DNA from: Cytophagales bacterium
GTDB taxonomy: Bacteria > Bacteroidota > Bacteroidia > Cytophagales > Spirosomataceae
Direction of reading: 5' to 3'
NCBI GenBank assembly: GCA_013298025.1
Contig: JAAFJE010000012.1
Coordinates: 124,001 to 188,000, forward strand
DNA length: 64,000 nucleotides
Position numbers and translations under genes: made by a program. Positions 54,134-62,883 of this stretch are shown one piece after another (positions within the stretch are counted from its first letter, which is position 1; the number at the start of each line of letters is the position of its first letter). The notes beneath the pieces were generated by a model, which saw only the letters and a list, made by a program, of their open reading frames with translations, had not been told where the DNA came from and did not search any database.

Positions 54134-55387
54134 ATGAAAAAAATCTACTGTTTGCTGCTTTTGTGTATTCAAACCTGCATTTTTGCCCAAAAACCTCAAC
54201 AATTTAAAGTAGGCTTGCCTCCCGAAAAAGTAGGGATGTCGGCCGAACGCCTCGCACGCATTGAGCAATTGCTCAACCGAAAAATTGCCGAAAAACGTAT
54301 TCCCGGTGCAGTGGTATTGGCGGCTCGACATGGGCAACTGGTCTTGCACAAAGCTTATGGCATGAAAGATGTGGAGCAACAAAAAATACAAAAAAACGAC
54401 GACATCTTTCGGATGATGTCGATGAGCAAAGCGATTACTTCTGTGGCGGTAATGATGCTTTACGAAGAAGGACTTTTTAGCCTCGACGACCCTATTTCAA
54501 AATATATTCCGGCGTTTAAAAATGGGCAAATCATTGATGTAATCAATCCTGATAGCACTTATACGGCTCATCCGGCCAAAAAAGAAATTACCATTCGGCA
54601 TTTATTGAGCCATACCGCAGGGATTCCGTACCAAAATCCGTTGTATGCCAAAGCTAAAATTCCTTATTATTTTTCGGTAAAAAACGAAACCATTGCCGAA
54701 ACCATGAGCCGTCTTGGCGCTTTACCAAAATTCCACGAACCGGGCGAAAAGTTTACTTATGGCCTCAATACCGACGTATTGGGCTATTTTGTTGAGGTTG
54801 TGTCTGGAATGCCTTTTGACCAGTTTTTGAAGAAAAGAATTTTTGAGCCATTAGGCATGAACGACACTGGTTTTTACGTAGAAGATGCCAAAAAAGAACG
54901 TTTAGTAACGGTGTATGAAGAAATTGGCAAAACCGCAGGCATTACGCCTAAGCCTCGTTCTGAATGGACAGATTACCCTATTTCGGGGGCAAAAAAATAT
55001 TTTTCGGGTGGTGCTGGCCTCACTTCTACGGCATTAGATTATGCCAAGTTTTGTCAGATGTTGCTCAATGGCGGCAGTTTCAACAACAAAATTTTACTGA
55101 GCCGCAAGAGCGTAGAACTCATGACCACCAACCAAATTGGCGAACTCGAAATCAGAGATAATACCAACAAATTTGGCTTGGGCTTTGAACTATACACCGC
55201 CAAAGGAAAAGCCAAAATTCCAAGCTCGGAAGGAGCTTACGAATGGGGAGGGATGTATTATACGCATTATACCATCGACCCCAAAGAAGACCTTTTGCTC
55301 ATTGTGCTGTTTCAGGTATGGCCTAAAAAAGATGGTGGCATAGAAAAACAAGTACAACAAATGATTTATCAAGCCATCGTAGATTAA
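54134..55387 (+). CDS. Secreted serine hydrolase, class C beta-lactamase fold
   Basis: The protein is 417 residues from the ATG at 54134 (signal peptide MKKIYCLLLLCIQTCIFAQ); an open frame 195 bases upstream overlaps the preceding gene and is spurious. The catalytic serine-lysine motif is SMSKAIT with SxxK, the Y-x-N motif is Y-G-L-N (KFTYGLNTDVLGYF), and the third motif region is WGGMYYTHYTIDP. It belongs to the S12/esterase EstB-like group (MSAERLARIEQLLNRKIAEKRIPGAVVLAAR). Peptide or ester hydrolysis is predicted; the substrate is unknown. Confidence 0.92.
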   Translation: MKKIYCLLLLCIQTCIFAQKPQQFKVGLPPEKVGMSAERLARIEQLLNRKIAEKRIPGAVVLAARHGQLVLHKAYGMKDVEQQKIQKNDDIFRMMSMSKAITSVAVMMLYEEGLFSLDDPISKYIPAFKNGQIIDVINPDSTYTAHPAKKEITIRHLLSHTAGIPYQNPLYAKAKIPYYFSVKNETIAETMSRLGALPKFHEPGEKFTYGLNTDVLGYFVEVVSGMPFDQFLKKRIFEPLGMNDTGFYVEDAKKERLVTVYEEIGKTAGITPKPRSEWTDYPISGAKKYFSGGAGLTSTALDYAKFCQMLLNGGSFNNKILLSRKSVELMTTNQIGELEIRDNTNKFGLGFELYTAKGKAKIPSSEGAYEWGGMYYTHYTIDPKEDLLLIVLFQVWPKKDGGIEKQVQQMIYQAIVD

Positions 55388-55433
55388 GTCCTTAAATGCA
55401 AGGCTGAAAAGGCTCAAATCCTTTCAAAAAAAC

Positions 55434-55464
55434 TTGACTTTAAACGTTCAAATACATACCTTTG
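55434..55464 (+). promoter_or_regulatory. Strong Bacteroidota promoter of rpsU
   Basis: TTG at 55434-55436 and TACCTTTG at 55457-55464 are 20 bases apart, an excellent -33/-7 pair; the rpsU start follows 39 bases later. Confidence 0.8.
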
Positions 55465-55503
55465 CACCTCAATAATAGTATTAGATAACAAAAAACAAAT
55501 AAT

Positions 55504-55698
55504 ATGCTGATTATCAACATAAAAGAAAACGAGTCAATCGACAAAGCGTTAAAAAGATTCAAGAAGAAATTTGAAAAAACTGGCGTGGTAAAAGAACTTC
55601 GTAAGCGTATGGCTTTTGAAAAACCATCTGTAGAGCGTCGTACTGAGGTTATCCGTGCTACTTACAAACAAAAAATGTACGGTAATTTGGAATCTTAA
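55504..55698 (+). CDS. rpsU: 30S ribosomal protein S21
   Basis: A 64-residue basic protein with the S21 signature IINIKENESIDKALKRFKKKFEKTGVVKELRKRMAFEKPSVERR. It is a small-subunit protein near the mRNA exit site, linked in Bacteroidota with anti-Shine-Dalgarno occlusion, which fits the lack of Shine-Dalgarno sites in the window. A strong promoter precedes it. The Xer recombinase gene follows 95 bases downstream. Confidence 0.97.
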   Translation: MLIINIKENESIDKALKRFKKKFEKTGVVKELRKRMAFEKPSVERRTEVIRATYKQKMYGNLES

Positions 55699-55793
55699 TT
55701 TTCGATTGATTTCATTCATTTATGTTATCATTTAATCGTGAATTAAGCCGATAACCGTTCAGCATTTCATAAAAAAATTGACTATCTTAGGGC

Positions 55794-56681
55794 ATGAATC
55801 CAGAGATAGTCAATTTTTTTTTACAATACATCAAAGCCGAAAAGCGTTGCAGTAGCCATACACTGTTGGCCTACCAAAACGACATGAAGCAATTTGTGGC
55901 GTTTTTAGAACAAACCTACGAATTTAAGCACCCACAACTCGCCGACCACCAGATGATTCGGTCGTGGGTGGTGTCGCTGGCAGAAGCCAAACTCGACAGC
56001 CATTCTATCAATCGGAAAATAGCCACCTTGCGGAGTTTTTTCAAATTTTTACTTCAAAAAAAAATCATTAACCAAGACCCCATGCGTAAGGTTTTGGCAA
56101 TGAAAACCCCTAAAAATATTCCTAGTTTTGTACGAGAAACCGAAATGGATACCTTGCTCGATGCGGTAGATTTTTCGGAAGATTTTGAAGGAAAAAGAGA
56201 TAAGCTCATCCTCGAATTGCTGTACGGAACGGGTATGCGTTTGTCGGAATTGATTGCCCTAGAAGTAAAAAACATCGACTTCTTTCACCGTACCGTGAAG
56301 GTGCTTGGCAAGCGTAACAAAGAGCGTATTATTCCGATAACGCCCGCATTGGCCGAAGAAATAAAAACCTATATAGAAGCCAGAGATGCCGAAGGCTTTG
56401 CACACCATTATTTGATTGTGAGCGAAAAAGGCAACGAAGCATACCCTGTGATGATTCAGCGGATTGTAAAAAAATATTTGAGCTTGGTGACATCACTTAC
56501 CAAAAAATCACCCCATATTTTACGACATTCTTATGCTACGCACCTGCTCAATAATGGTGCCGACCTCACGGCTATCAAAGATTTGATGGGGCATACTTCC
56601 TTGGCAGCAACGCAGGTTTATACCCATAATTCGATGGAAAAACTCAAGAAAATATATGAGCAGGCACATCCGAAGGCGTAG
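55794..56681 (+). CDS. Xer-type tyrosine recombinase (XerC/XerD-like)
   Basis: The 295-residue protein has an N-terminal SAM-like core-binding domain (residues 1-90) and a catalytic domain with all expected residues: R149 (GTGMRLSEL), K173, H241 and R244 (HILRHSYATH), H267 (LMGHTSLAATQVYTH) and nucleophile Y276. Such proteins resolve chromosome dimers at dif. Its place after rpsU is the usual Cytophagales position of a housekeeping Xer protein, so it is not a sign of a mobile element. Confidence 0.93.
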   Translation: MNPEIVNFFLQYIKAEKRCSSHTLLAYQNDMKQFVAFLEQTYEFKHPQLADHQMIRSWVVSLAEAKLDSHSINRKIATLRSFFKFLLQKKIINQDPMRKVLAMKTPKNIPSFVRETEMDTLLDAVDFSEDFEGKRDKLILELLYGTGMRLSELIALEVKNIDFFHRTVKVLGKRNKERIIPITPALAEEIKTYIEARDAEGFAHHYLIVSEKGNEAYPVMIQRIVKKYLSLVTSLTKKSPHILRHSYATHLLNNGADLTAIKDLMGHTSLAATQVYTHNSMEKLKKIYEQAHPKA

Positions 56682-56700
56682 CGGAGGTATGCGAGTATTT

Positions 56701-57010
56701 TTATTTACGTAATCTATATAAATAAGGTGCTTTGTTGGCTGCACCTGTAAACTGTTTTTCAAGACGTTCTAATACGTTTTGTTCTAAAATTTTCTTCGGA
56801 AAATTATTTGGGGCAAAAGGACGGTCGAAAATCGCTTCATAGAGTTGTTGTATTTCTTTCATCGTGAATGTTTCAGGTAAAAGATTATAAGCACTAAGCT
56901 TTTGGTCGATAAAAAGGCGGAGCATCTCCCAAGCTTTTTGTACAATAATATTATGGTCCATAATCATTGTTGGTAGGTTTTTAATATCATACCATTTGGG
57001 TGGCGATTTG
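56701..57010 (-). pseudogene. C-terminal fragment of a NUDIX/NrtR-type protein
   Basis: From about 57010 to the stop at 56701 the minus strand encodes PPKWYDIKNLPTMIMDHN through FPKKILEQNVLERLEKQ and ends NKAPYLYRLRK. This is the last part of a NUDIX domain plus the winged helix of NrtR-like transcriptional regulators or ADP-ribose hydrolases. The N-terminal NUDIX box (GX5EX7REUXEEXGU) is missing: upstream of PPKW the frame runs into sequence that, on the plus strand, is the body of a GH3 gene. So the gene was cut at or near position 57000-57020. Confidence 0.8.
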
Positions 57011-57616
57011 GTCATAAAAACAGGGGAAGCCGCTGGTAAAACCGCCATCATGCAAGCATGGTTTTTAGGACAAGAAGGAGGTTATGCCATGATTGATGCC
57101 CTCTTTGGCGACATCAATCCAAGTGGAAAACTGACCATTAGTTTTCCAAGAAGTGCTGGACACGTACCTGCGTATTATAGTTATAAACCAAGTTCACGAA
57201 GAGGCTATAATTTAGGTTTAGATGTTACGCCATTGTTTCCATTTGGATACGGTTTGAGCTATACCCAATTTGAGTATAGCAATGTAAGACTTTCTTCGCC
57301 ATCAATGGATAAGCATGGTAAAGTAACCATAAGTATTGATGTGAAAAATACTGGTAAAAGAAACGGGGCAGAAGTAGTGCAAATGTATATCAGAGATGAT
57401 TTTTCATCCGTACCAAGACCCGTTAAAGAGTTGAAAGGCTTCAAGAAAATAGGGCTGAATGCTGGCGAAAGTCAAACGGTTTCTTTCAGCATTGATAAAG
57501 AATTACTTTCATTTTATGATAAAGATATGAAATGGGTAATTGAATCAGGCGATTTTACGATTATGGTTGGTGGTTCGTCTGATAAAACGATGGACGTAAA
57601 GCTAAAAGTAAAATAA
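57000..57616 (+). pseudogene. C-terminal fragment of a GH3 beta-glucosidase/xylosidase
   Basis: About 205 codons match the end of a GH3 enzyme: AIMQAWFLGQEGGYAMIDALFGDINPSGKLTISFPRSAGHVPAYYSYKPSS, the FPFGYGLSYTQFEYS signature and the C-terminal fibronectin-III-like domain (VKNTGKRNGAEVVQMYIRD ... PVKELKGFKKI). Full GH3 proteins are about 750 residues, so the barrel and signal peptide are gone. The break lies within the first 40 bases and coincides with the break of the NUDIX gene on the other strand. It is followed by a 20-bp-stem hairpin. Confidence 0.88.
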
Positions 57617-57655
57617 AATCTTTTGTTTAGTTCAAAGTCACAAAAACACTTATAT

Positions 57656-57710
57656 TGTAATAATCCTGTATTTCATCAAACCATACTTGGTGAAATACAG
57701 GATTATTACA
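57656..57710. terminator. Hairpin with perfect 20-bp stem after the GH3 fragment
   Basis: Arms 57656-57675 and 57691-57710 are exactly complementary, with a 15-base loop. A T tract is weak. It probably ends transcription between the GH3 remnant and the converging SDR gene, though a palindromic-repeat origin is possible. Confidence 0.6.
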
Positions 57711-57751
57711 TTCTGCAAATTTCTTAGTTCTCACATGAGCTTCCCTTCAAA

Positions 57752-58552
57752 TTAGGCTGTTTCGACACTTTTTAGTATGGAAGACTCAAACATTTTAGGT
57801 AAATAATTTTGTAGAAAAAGTATCATTCCTGTCATTTTTCCTACTGGATTAGATAGTTTTGGGTCGTTTGTATTAATCAACTTTGTGATTGTTTTTACGA
57901 CTTCATCAGGTTCATCTGCCTCATCTAAACCTTTTTGTATAAACGCATTCACCTGTTTACGATACAAATCGTAGTCGGCGATGTTGCCTGTTGAGGCTAC
58001 TGCATTATGTCCAATATTGGTTTTAAACCAACGAGGTTCGACAAGACTCACGTTGATGTTGAATTGCTTTAATTCAAATCGCAATGATTTGAAAAAGCCT
58101 TCTACAGCGTGTTTTGAGGCTACATAATAAGATAAGTTGGGTTGCCCAATCAAACCAACAATAGAGCTTACGGTAATGATATGCCCACTTTTTTGTTTCC
58201 TAAAATAAGGCAAAAGTGCATTTGTCACTTTTACAGTTCCCCAAAAGTTGGTTTCAAATTGTTGCCTTCCTTTCTCAATTTCGGTTTCTTCTGCAATTCC
58301 TGTCACCATAAAACCCGCATTGTTGACCAAAACATCAAGTTGTTTTACTTGAGTAAATAACTGCTCGGTGAAGATTTTTATTGAATTGTCGTCGTCAATA
58401 TCAAGTTGTAATAGCTTGAAAGGAATTTTTCCTTGATACTTTTCTGGTTGACGGCTTGTACCGATAACCGTAAAGCCTGCTTGATGTAAGTCGTTGGCAA
58501 GCATCAAGCCAAATCCTGATGATGCTCCAGTGATTAATATTGTCTTGCTCAT
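57752..58552 (-). CDS. Short-chain dehydrogenase/reductase (SDR)
   Basis: The protein is 266 residues from the ATG at 58552 (MSKTILITGASSGFG). The classical SDR motifs are present: GASSGFG cofactor motif near 9-15, NNAGF near 84-88, catalytic S in ITVSSIVG, and YYVASK (Y-x-x-x-K) near 147-152. NADP preference is suggested by GTSRQPEK after the second strand. The substrate is unknown. It lies 80 bases downstream of another SDR gene on the same strand; both may be controlled by the divergent HxlR regulator. Confidence 0.9.
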   Translation of the reverse strand: MSKTILITGASSGFGLMLANDLHQAGFTVIGTSRQPEKYQGKIPFKLLQLDIDDDNSIKIFTEQLFTQVKQLDVLVNNAGFMVTGIAEETEIEKGRQQFETNFWGTVKVTNALLPYFRKQKSGHIITVSSIVGLIGQPNLSYYVASKHAVEGFFKSLRFELKQFNINVSLVEPRWFKTNIGHNAVASTGNIADYDLYRKQVNAFIQKGLDEADEPDEVVKTITKLINTNDPKLSNPVGKMTGMILFLQNYLPKMFESSILKSVETA

Positions 58553-58632
58553 GTCTTTTAAAATTAAGTTTAATGAAGAATAATCTACTTCCGATGGTAG
58601 CCTATTCTTCATTAACTTTATGAAATCTTGAC

Positions 58633-59448
58633 TTATCCGTGTGCAGCTTCTGATAATTCACTCAATTGTTCCCACTCGGCAATGCGACCAGCATATACTT
58701 GTTTAACCCATGGCAAAGCTGTTTTACCAAAGAAAGCACGAAGTGGTGGGTTTTCAGCATCAACAATTTTTAAAATTGCTTCTCCTGTTGCTTCTGGATT
58801 GCCATTAGGCATCGCTTTGAATTGTTCATAAACAACAGATTTTAAACCATCATAAACGTCAATAGGCTTACTTGTTACACCCGAAGCTCCTGAGAAATCA
58901 GTTGCATAAGCAATTGGTTCAATCAAAGTTGTGTGGATGCCAAAAGCTTTGATTTCAACTGCCATACTTTCGCTAATCGCTTCAATCGCCCATTTCGAAG
59001 CATTGTAAAGACCCAAAAGTGGAACAGTGGCAATCCCTAAAACGCTTGATACTTGGATAATATGACCGAACCCTTGGTTTCTCATTACAGGAATAGCGGC
59101 TTGTGTCATCCACAAAGTACCAAAAACATTGGTTTCAAATTGATCACGAGCTTCTTGTTCGCTTGCTTCTTCTACCGTTCCAAACAAACCATAGCCAGCA
59201 TTGTTGATTAAGACATCCAAAGTACCAAAATGTTCTTTTGCTTTGCTTACTACCTCAAAACATTGTGCTTTATTGGTAACATCCAATTGAAGGGTAAGGA
59301 TTGCATCACCATATTGAGCTACTAAATCGCTTAATGATTCGGTATTTCTTGCGGTAGCGACAACCTTATCGCCTCTTTTTAAAAATGATTCCGCCCAAAT
59401 TTTCCCGAATCCACGAGATGCTCCTGTAATCAAAATTGTTTTGCTCAT
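58633..59448 (-). CDS. Short-chain dehydrogenase/reductase (SDR)
   Basis: A 271-residue classical SDR: GASRGFG near 9-15, NNAGYGLFG near 86-94, VSSVLG with the catalytic serine, and YNASKWAIEAIS with Y-x-x-x-K near 152-156. It is the first gene after the HxlR-divergent promoter region, which contains three CAAGTAATT half sites. This arrangement (SDR divergent from HxlR regulator) is common and suggests redox or electrophile stress response. The substrate is unknown. Confidence 0.92.
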   Translation of the reverse strand: MSKTILITGASRGFGKIWAESFLKRGDKVVATARNTESLSDLVAQYGDAILTLQLDVTNKAQCFEVVSKAKEHFGTLDVLINNAGYGLFGTVEEASEQEARDQFETNVFGTLWMTQAAIPVMRNQGFGHIIQVSSVLGIATVPLLGLYNASKWAIEAISESMAVEIKAFGIHTTLIEPIAYATDFSGASGVTSKPIDVYDGLKSVVYEQFKAMPNGNPEATGEAILKIVDAENPPLRAFFGKTALPWVKQVYAGRIAEWEQLSELSEAAHG

Positions 59449-59495
59449 TATATTTTTTGTTTATATTTAAAATAATCTATAAATTTACTTTCATT

Positions 59496-59548
59496 TTGCA
59501 AGTAATTGCACGAAGGTAAAATAAATTACTTGTACTTTGCAAGTAATT
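59496..59548. promoter_or_regulatory. Probable HxlR operator in the SDR/HxlR divergent promoter
   Basis: TTGCAAGTAATT occurs at 59496-59507 and again, identically, at 59537-59548; AATTACTTG in the opposite sense lies between at 59524-59532. These three half sites form both an inverted and a direct repeat. They overlap a near-consensus -7 box (TACTTTG) just before the hxlR-type start. Confidence 0.6.
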
Positions 59549-59562
59549 TTAGATATATTTTT

Positions 59563-59970
59563 ATGGCTAATACAAAAAAAAGATCAGAATGCCCTATAAG
59601 TAATTCGTTAGAAGCATGGGGTGATAAATGGTCGCTGTTGATTATCAGAGATTTAATGTTTAAGGGCGTGTGTACTTATGGTGATTTTATGAAGTCTCCA
59701 GAAAAAATTGCTACCAATATTTTAGCATCCAGATTGCTGGATTTAGAAGAAAATGGAATTATTACGAAGGAAATACATCCAGAAAATAGAACTAAATTTT
59801 TATACAAACTGACAGAAAAGGGAATAAATTTATTTCCACTTATCGTAGAAATAAACTTATGGGCTGAAAAATACTACCCTGTTCCAGAAGAAAGAAAAGA
59901 AATGTTAGAAGAAATTCACAAAGACAAAGAGGCTTTTATAAAAAACGGAATGGCCAAACTTAGAGAATAG
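59563..59970 (+). CDS. HxlR family transcriptional regulator
   Basis: The 135-residue protein starts at the ATG at 59563 (MANTKKRSECPISNSLEAWGDKWSLLIIRDLMFKG). The conserved CP near residue 10 can be a redox-sensing cysteine in this family, and the winged helix covers about 20-105 (SPEKIATNILASRLLDLEENGIITKEIHPENRTKFLYKLTEKG). It is divergent from an SDR gene and flanked by a palindromic operator candidate, so it probably represses that gene and itself. An alternative upstream start at 59506 overlaps the operator and is unlikely. Confidence 0.93.
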   Translation: MANTKKRSECPISNSLEAWGDKWSLLIIRDLMFKGVCTYGDFMKSPEKIATNILASRLLDLEENGIITKEIHPENRTKFLYKLTEKGINLFPLIVEINLWAEKYYPVPEERKEMLEEIHKDKEAFIKNGMAKLRE

Positions 59971-59973
59971 AAA

Positions 59974-59999
59974 AATCCCAAATTTAATAATTTGGGATT
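59974..59999. terminator. Terminator between HxlR and SDR genes
   Basis: AATCCCAAATT and AATTTGGGATT pair perfectly over 11 bases with a TAAT loop; an A run on the left means it works best for the minus-strand SDR gene. Confidence 0.75.
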
Positions 60000-60031
60000 C
60001 AGCAAGGATGTATCTAATGAGGTTGCGACTT

Positions 60032-60799
60032 TTAAATATGAAATCCTCCTGTAACTTCAATACGTTGAGCATTAACCCATTTAGATTGCTCAGAGCATAA
60101 GAATACGATTACGCCACCGATGTCATCAGGTAATCCTACTCTACCCAAGGCAGTCTGACTGGCTAAATATTCACTAAAATGACTATTATCTCTTACTGCA
60201 CCACCACCAAAATCAGTTGCAATTGCTCCCGGAGCTATTGAATTAACTCTGATTTTCTTAGGGCCAAATTCTAATGCTTGATAACGAGTTAGAGCGTCGA
60301 TTCCCGCTTTCATAATCGCATAAGCAGACCAGTTTGCCAAGGTAAAACGAGCTAAACCAGTGGATGTATTCACAATACTTCCTCCTTCGTTAATGAACGG
60401 AAGCAACTTTTGCGTAAGGAAAAAAGGTGCTTTTAGATGTGTAGTTGCCATTTCATCGTAAGCTTCTTCTGTCGTTTCTTCAATAGAAGCGTAATAGCCT
60501 GTGCCTGCGTTATTCACTAAGGCATCAATTTTTGATGCACCAAAGTCATTTGCTAAAATACCTGTCAACTCAGCAACAAACCCATCAAAAGAAGCTACTT
60601 TACCTAAATCCAACTGAAGACTTGTTGATTTTCTTCCAAGTGCTTTAATTTCATTGACCACATTTTCTGCCGCTTCTTTATTTGACTGATAAGTGATAAT
60701 AACATCGAAACCATTGTTAGCTAATTGAAGTGCTGAATCTTTACCAAGTCCACGACTACCGCCTGTTAATAAGACGATTTTATTTGCATTGTTTGCCAT
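60032..60799 (-). CDS. Short-chain dehydrogenase/reductase (SDR)
   Basis: A 255-residue classical SDR: TGGSRGLGKDSA (near 11-22), NNAGTGYYASIEE (near 95), S and Y in NTSTGLARFTLANWSAYAIMKAGID (Y-x-x-x-K), and the FabG-like end NSIAPGAIATDFGGG and VIVFLCSEQSKWVNAQRIEVTGGFHI. This end places it in the 3-oxoacyl-ACP reductase-like group. It is preceded on the same strand by an AraC regulator (93-base gap), probably its controller. Confidence 0.93.
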   Translation of the reverse strand: MANNANKIVLLTGGSRGLGKDSALQLANNGFDVIITYQSNKEAAENVVNEIKALGRKSTSLQLDLGKVASFDGFVAELTGILANDFGASKIDALVNNAGTGYYASIEETTEEAYDEMATTHLKAPFFLTQKLLPFINEGGSIVNTSTGLARFTLANWSAYAIMKAGIDALTRYQALEFGPKKIRVNSIAPGAIATDFGGGAVRDNSHFSEYLASQTALGRVGLPDDIGGVIVFLCSEQSKWVNAQRIEVTGGFHI

Positions 60800-60892
60800 T
60801 GTTTTATGTTTTAAAATTACAATGCAAAGTTGAGCAAAGGCAGGTGATAACTATTTGCGATAATCAAAGTGATATTTGCAAAAATCAAATAA

Positions 60893-61822
60893 CTACTCTC
60901 TAAATACCAAAGGCGACTTTTGGTTATGTTTTTTGAAAAAGTTAGAAAAATGAGCCACCTCATCAAAACCCAAGGTGTAAGCAATTTCTGAAATATTCCA
61001 ATGCGTTTGTTTCAATAATGCCTTTGCCTCTTGATTGATTCTGCTGGCAATGATTTCTCCGGTTGTTTTTCCTGTCGTTTCTTTCAATACTCGATTAAGG
61101 TGATTGACGTGAATGCCCAAACTATCGGCATACTCTTTTGGGGTTTTTAATACCAACATTTGTGTGGTATTTTCTATCGGAAATTGACGTTCTAACAATT
61201 CTATAAATAAAGATGTTATTCTGGCAGATGCCGTTTTGATATTTCCAACAGGAGCAATCGGTTTTAGTTTTTGACCAAAATGAATAAGTTCCATTAAATA
61301 ATTGCGTAGCAAATCATATTTATACTCGTAATCGGAGTTGATTTCAAGGTGCATTTTATCGAAAAGTGCGTTCATTTGCTCAAACTGCTCTTTGGTCAAC
61401 TGATACACAAAATCACTTTGACTGGAGAAAATAGGAAGATTGTCAATCTCTAATCCAACTTTTGATTTAGCTAAAAACTCCTTAGTAAAAACACAGAAAT
61501 GTCCCGCTTGATTATTGTCTTGGGGGGTATAATTATAAGGAATCTTAGGCGTTGCAAACAGGATACCGAACTCCTGTACTTCGATAGTTCTATCGGCAAA
61601 TTCTACTTTATTTTTGCCTGAAATCAAACTTATCTTGTAATAGGTTCTTCTATTATAGGGCATTTCTGGTTTGCCTTTAGTTGCTTTATACATTTCGGCA
61701 ACATCAAAAACATTAAAATGCCCAATATCTTTATTGATATTAGCACTCAGAATACTATCTAAATCTGGATTATTCTCTCCCAGAATTTCTTCATAAAACT
61801 GTTTTATTGTTATTGAGTTCAT
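60893..61822 (-). CDS. AraC family transcriptional regulator
   Basis: The protein is 309 residues from the ATG at 61822 (MNSITIKQFYEEIL); a TTG 21 bases upstream lies inside a -7 promoter box, so it cannot be the start. A cupin-like N-terminal domain (about 40-180, FGILFATPKIPYNYTPQ) is followed by the AraC HTH pair (ADSLGIHVNHLNRVLKETTGKTTGEIIASRI and NISEIAYTLGFDEVAHFSNFFKKHNQKSPLVFRE). It is upstream of the FabG-like SDR on the same strand and probably activates it. Confidence 0.92.
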   Translation of the reverse strand: MNSITIKQFYEEILGENNPDLDSILSANINKDIGHFNVFDVAEMYKATKGKPEMPYNRRTYYKISLISGKNKVEFADRTIEVQEFGILFATPKIPYNYTPQDNNQAGHFCVFTKEFLAKSKVGLEIDNLPIFSSQSDFVYQLTKEQFEQMNALFDKMHLEINSDYEYKYDLLRNYLMELIHFGQKLKPIAPVGNIKTASARITSLFIELLERQFPIENTTQMLVLKTPKEYADSLGIHVNHLNRVLKETTGKTTGEIIASRINQEAKALLKQTHWNISEIAYTLGFDEVAHFSNFFKKHNQKSPLVFRE

Positions 61823-61840
61823 CAGTATATTTGTAAAATT

Positions 61841-61848
61841 CAAATATA
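61841..61848 (-). promoter_or_regulatory. -7 promoter box of the AraC regulator gene
   Basis: On the minus strand TATATTTG fits the Bacteroidota consensus and lies 19 bases before the ATG at 61822. It overlaps the TTG at 61843, which excludes that codon as the start. Confidence 0.6.
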
Positions 61849-62035
61849 AGTGTTTATTTCAAGAGTAGCTTATTTTAGTTGATATGGTTTACAGATAATT
61901 TTTATTATCGAGAATAAAAAGAAAATTACTTTACTCATTGTAGTTCATGGCATCACCTTGATTTGATAAGCTTTTTTTATTTCTTGCAAACTTGGGTCTT
62001 AATTATTAGAATAAATTTTAAAAGAATATTAACTG

Positions 62036-62863
62036 CTAAAAAGCTATCAATCCCATCTTCATCGCCGCAATTACGCCACCATCCATCAAAAAGTCGCTTC
62101 CTGTTACAAAGCTCGAATCAGGGCCTAAAAGATAATGGGCCAATGTAGCTACTTCATCTACAGTACCTACTCTTTTAGCCGCAGAGGCCGTAATCATGGC
62201 ACGATAGCCGTCACCAATAGGAGATTCTAACTCGTGTTTTGCTAAGGCAGTTAAAATGATACCCGGGCTAATAGAATTTACTCTCGCACCTCTTTCACCC
62301 CATTTGATACTCTCGGCTTGAATACGGAGATGATTGGCTCTTTTAGAGAGGCAATACGCATAAGTAGTATTGGGTACATTAGCAGGCTGCAATATAGGCA
62401 AGCTCATCAATTCATTAGCTGGCGTAGTCATCAGGGCTTTGTCTATTTCCGCTCCCAATGCAGGAATCATGTGACCAGCCATACTTGAAATATGGATACC
62501 TGCACCACCTTCGGCAATCACCTTTCCAAATTCTTCCAATACATAAACCGCACCTACTAAATCAACCTCCAGTAATTTTTCGACCGATGCCATGTTGGGT
62601 GAAAGTCCTGCGGTATTGACTACTTGTAAGACATTTCCTAAGCTTGTGGCTTTGGCTACCAATGCTTCTACCGAACTAAGCGAAGTAACATCTGTTTGTT
62701 GGGTTTCTACTACGTAGCCCGTATCTTCCAAATCTTTGGCTGCTTTTGCCAATAAATTATTACTGATGTCGGCTAATAAAACTACTTTTCCTGCACCTTC
62801 ACGTCTGGCGATTGCCATTCCAATACCACCTACGCCAATGATTACTAAAACATTTGATTTCAT
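62036..62863 (-). CDS. SDR family oxidoreductase
   Basis: The protein is 275 residues from the ATG at 62863 (MKSNVLVIIGVGGIGMAIARR). The cofactor motif GVGGIGMA is unusual in having a second glycine where SDR proteins have G-x-x-x-G-x-G. NTAGLSPN, the S in HISSMAG, and YCLSKRANH (Y-x-x-x-K) are present. The C-terminus SPGIILTALAKHELESPIGDGYRAMI and SSFVTGSDFLMDGGVI is classical. It is close to a DUF4440-like gene (20 bases upstream) and the aldo/keto reductase, so these three probably form one operon. Confidence 0.9.
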   Translation of the reverse strand: MKSNVLVIIGVGGIGMAIARREGAGKVVLLADISNNLLAKAAKDLEDTGYVVETQQTDVTSLSSVEALVAKATSLGNVLQVVNTAGLSPNMASVEKLLEVDLVGAVYVLEEFGKVIAEGGAGIHISSMAGHMIPALGAEIDKALMTTPANELMSLPILQPANVPNTTYAYCLSKRANHLRIQAESIKWGERGARVNSISPGIILTALAKHELESPIGDGYRAMITASAAKRVGTVDEVATLAHYLLGPDSSFVTGSDFLMDGGVIAAMKMGLIAF

Positions 62864-62883
62864 AATTTGCTTTTTGTTAATTT

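Noticed and set aside
55794-56681. Tyrosine recombinase as integrase of a mobile island
   Set aside because: It follows rpsU, has the full Xer architecture and no att-like repeats or phage genes beside it; the housekeeping Xer role is more likely.
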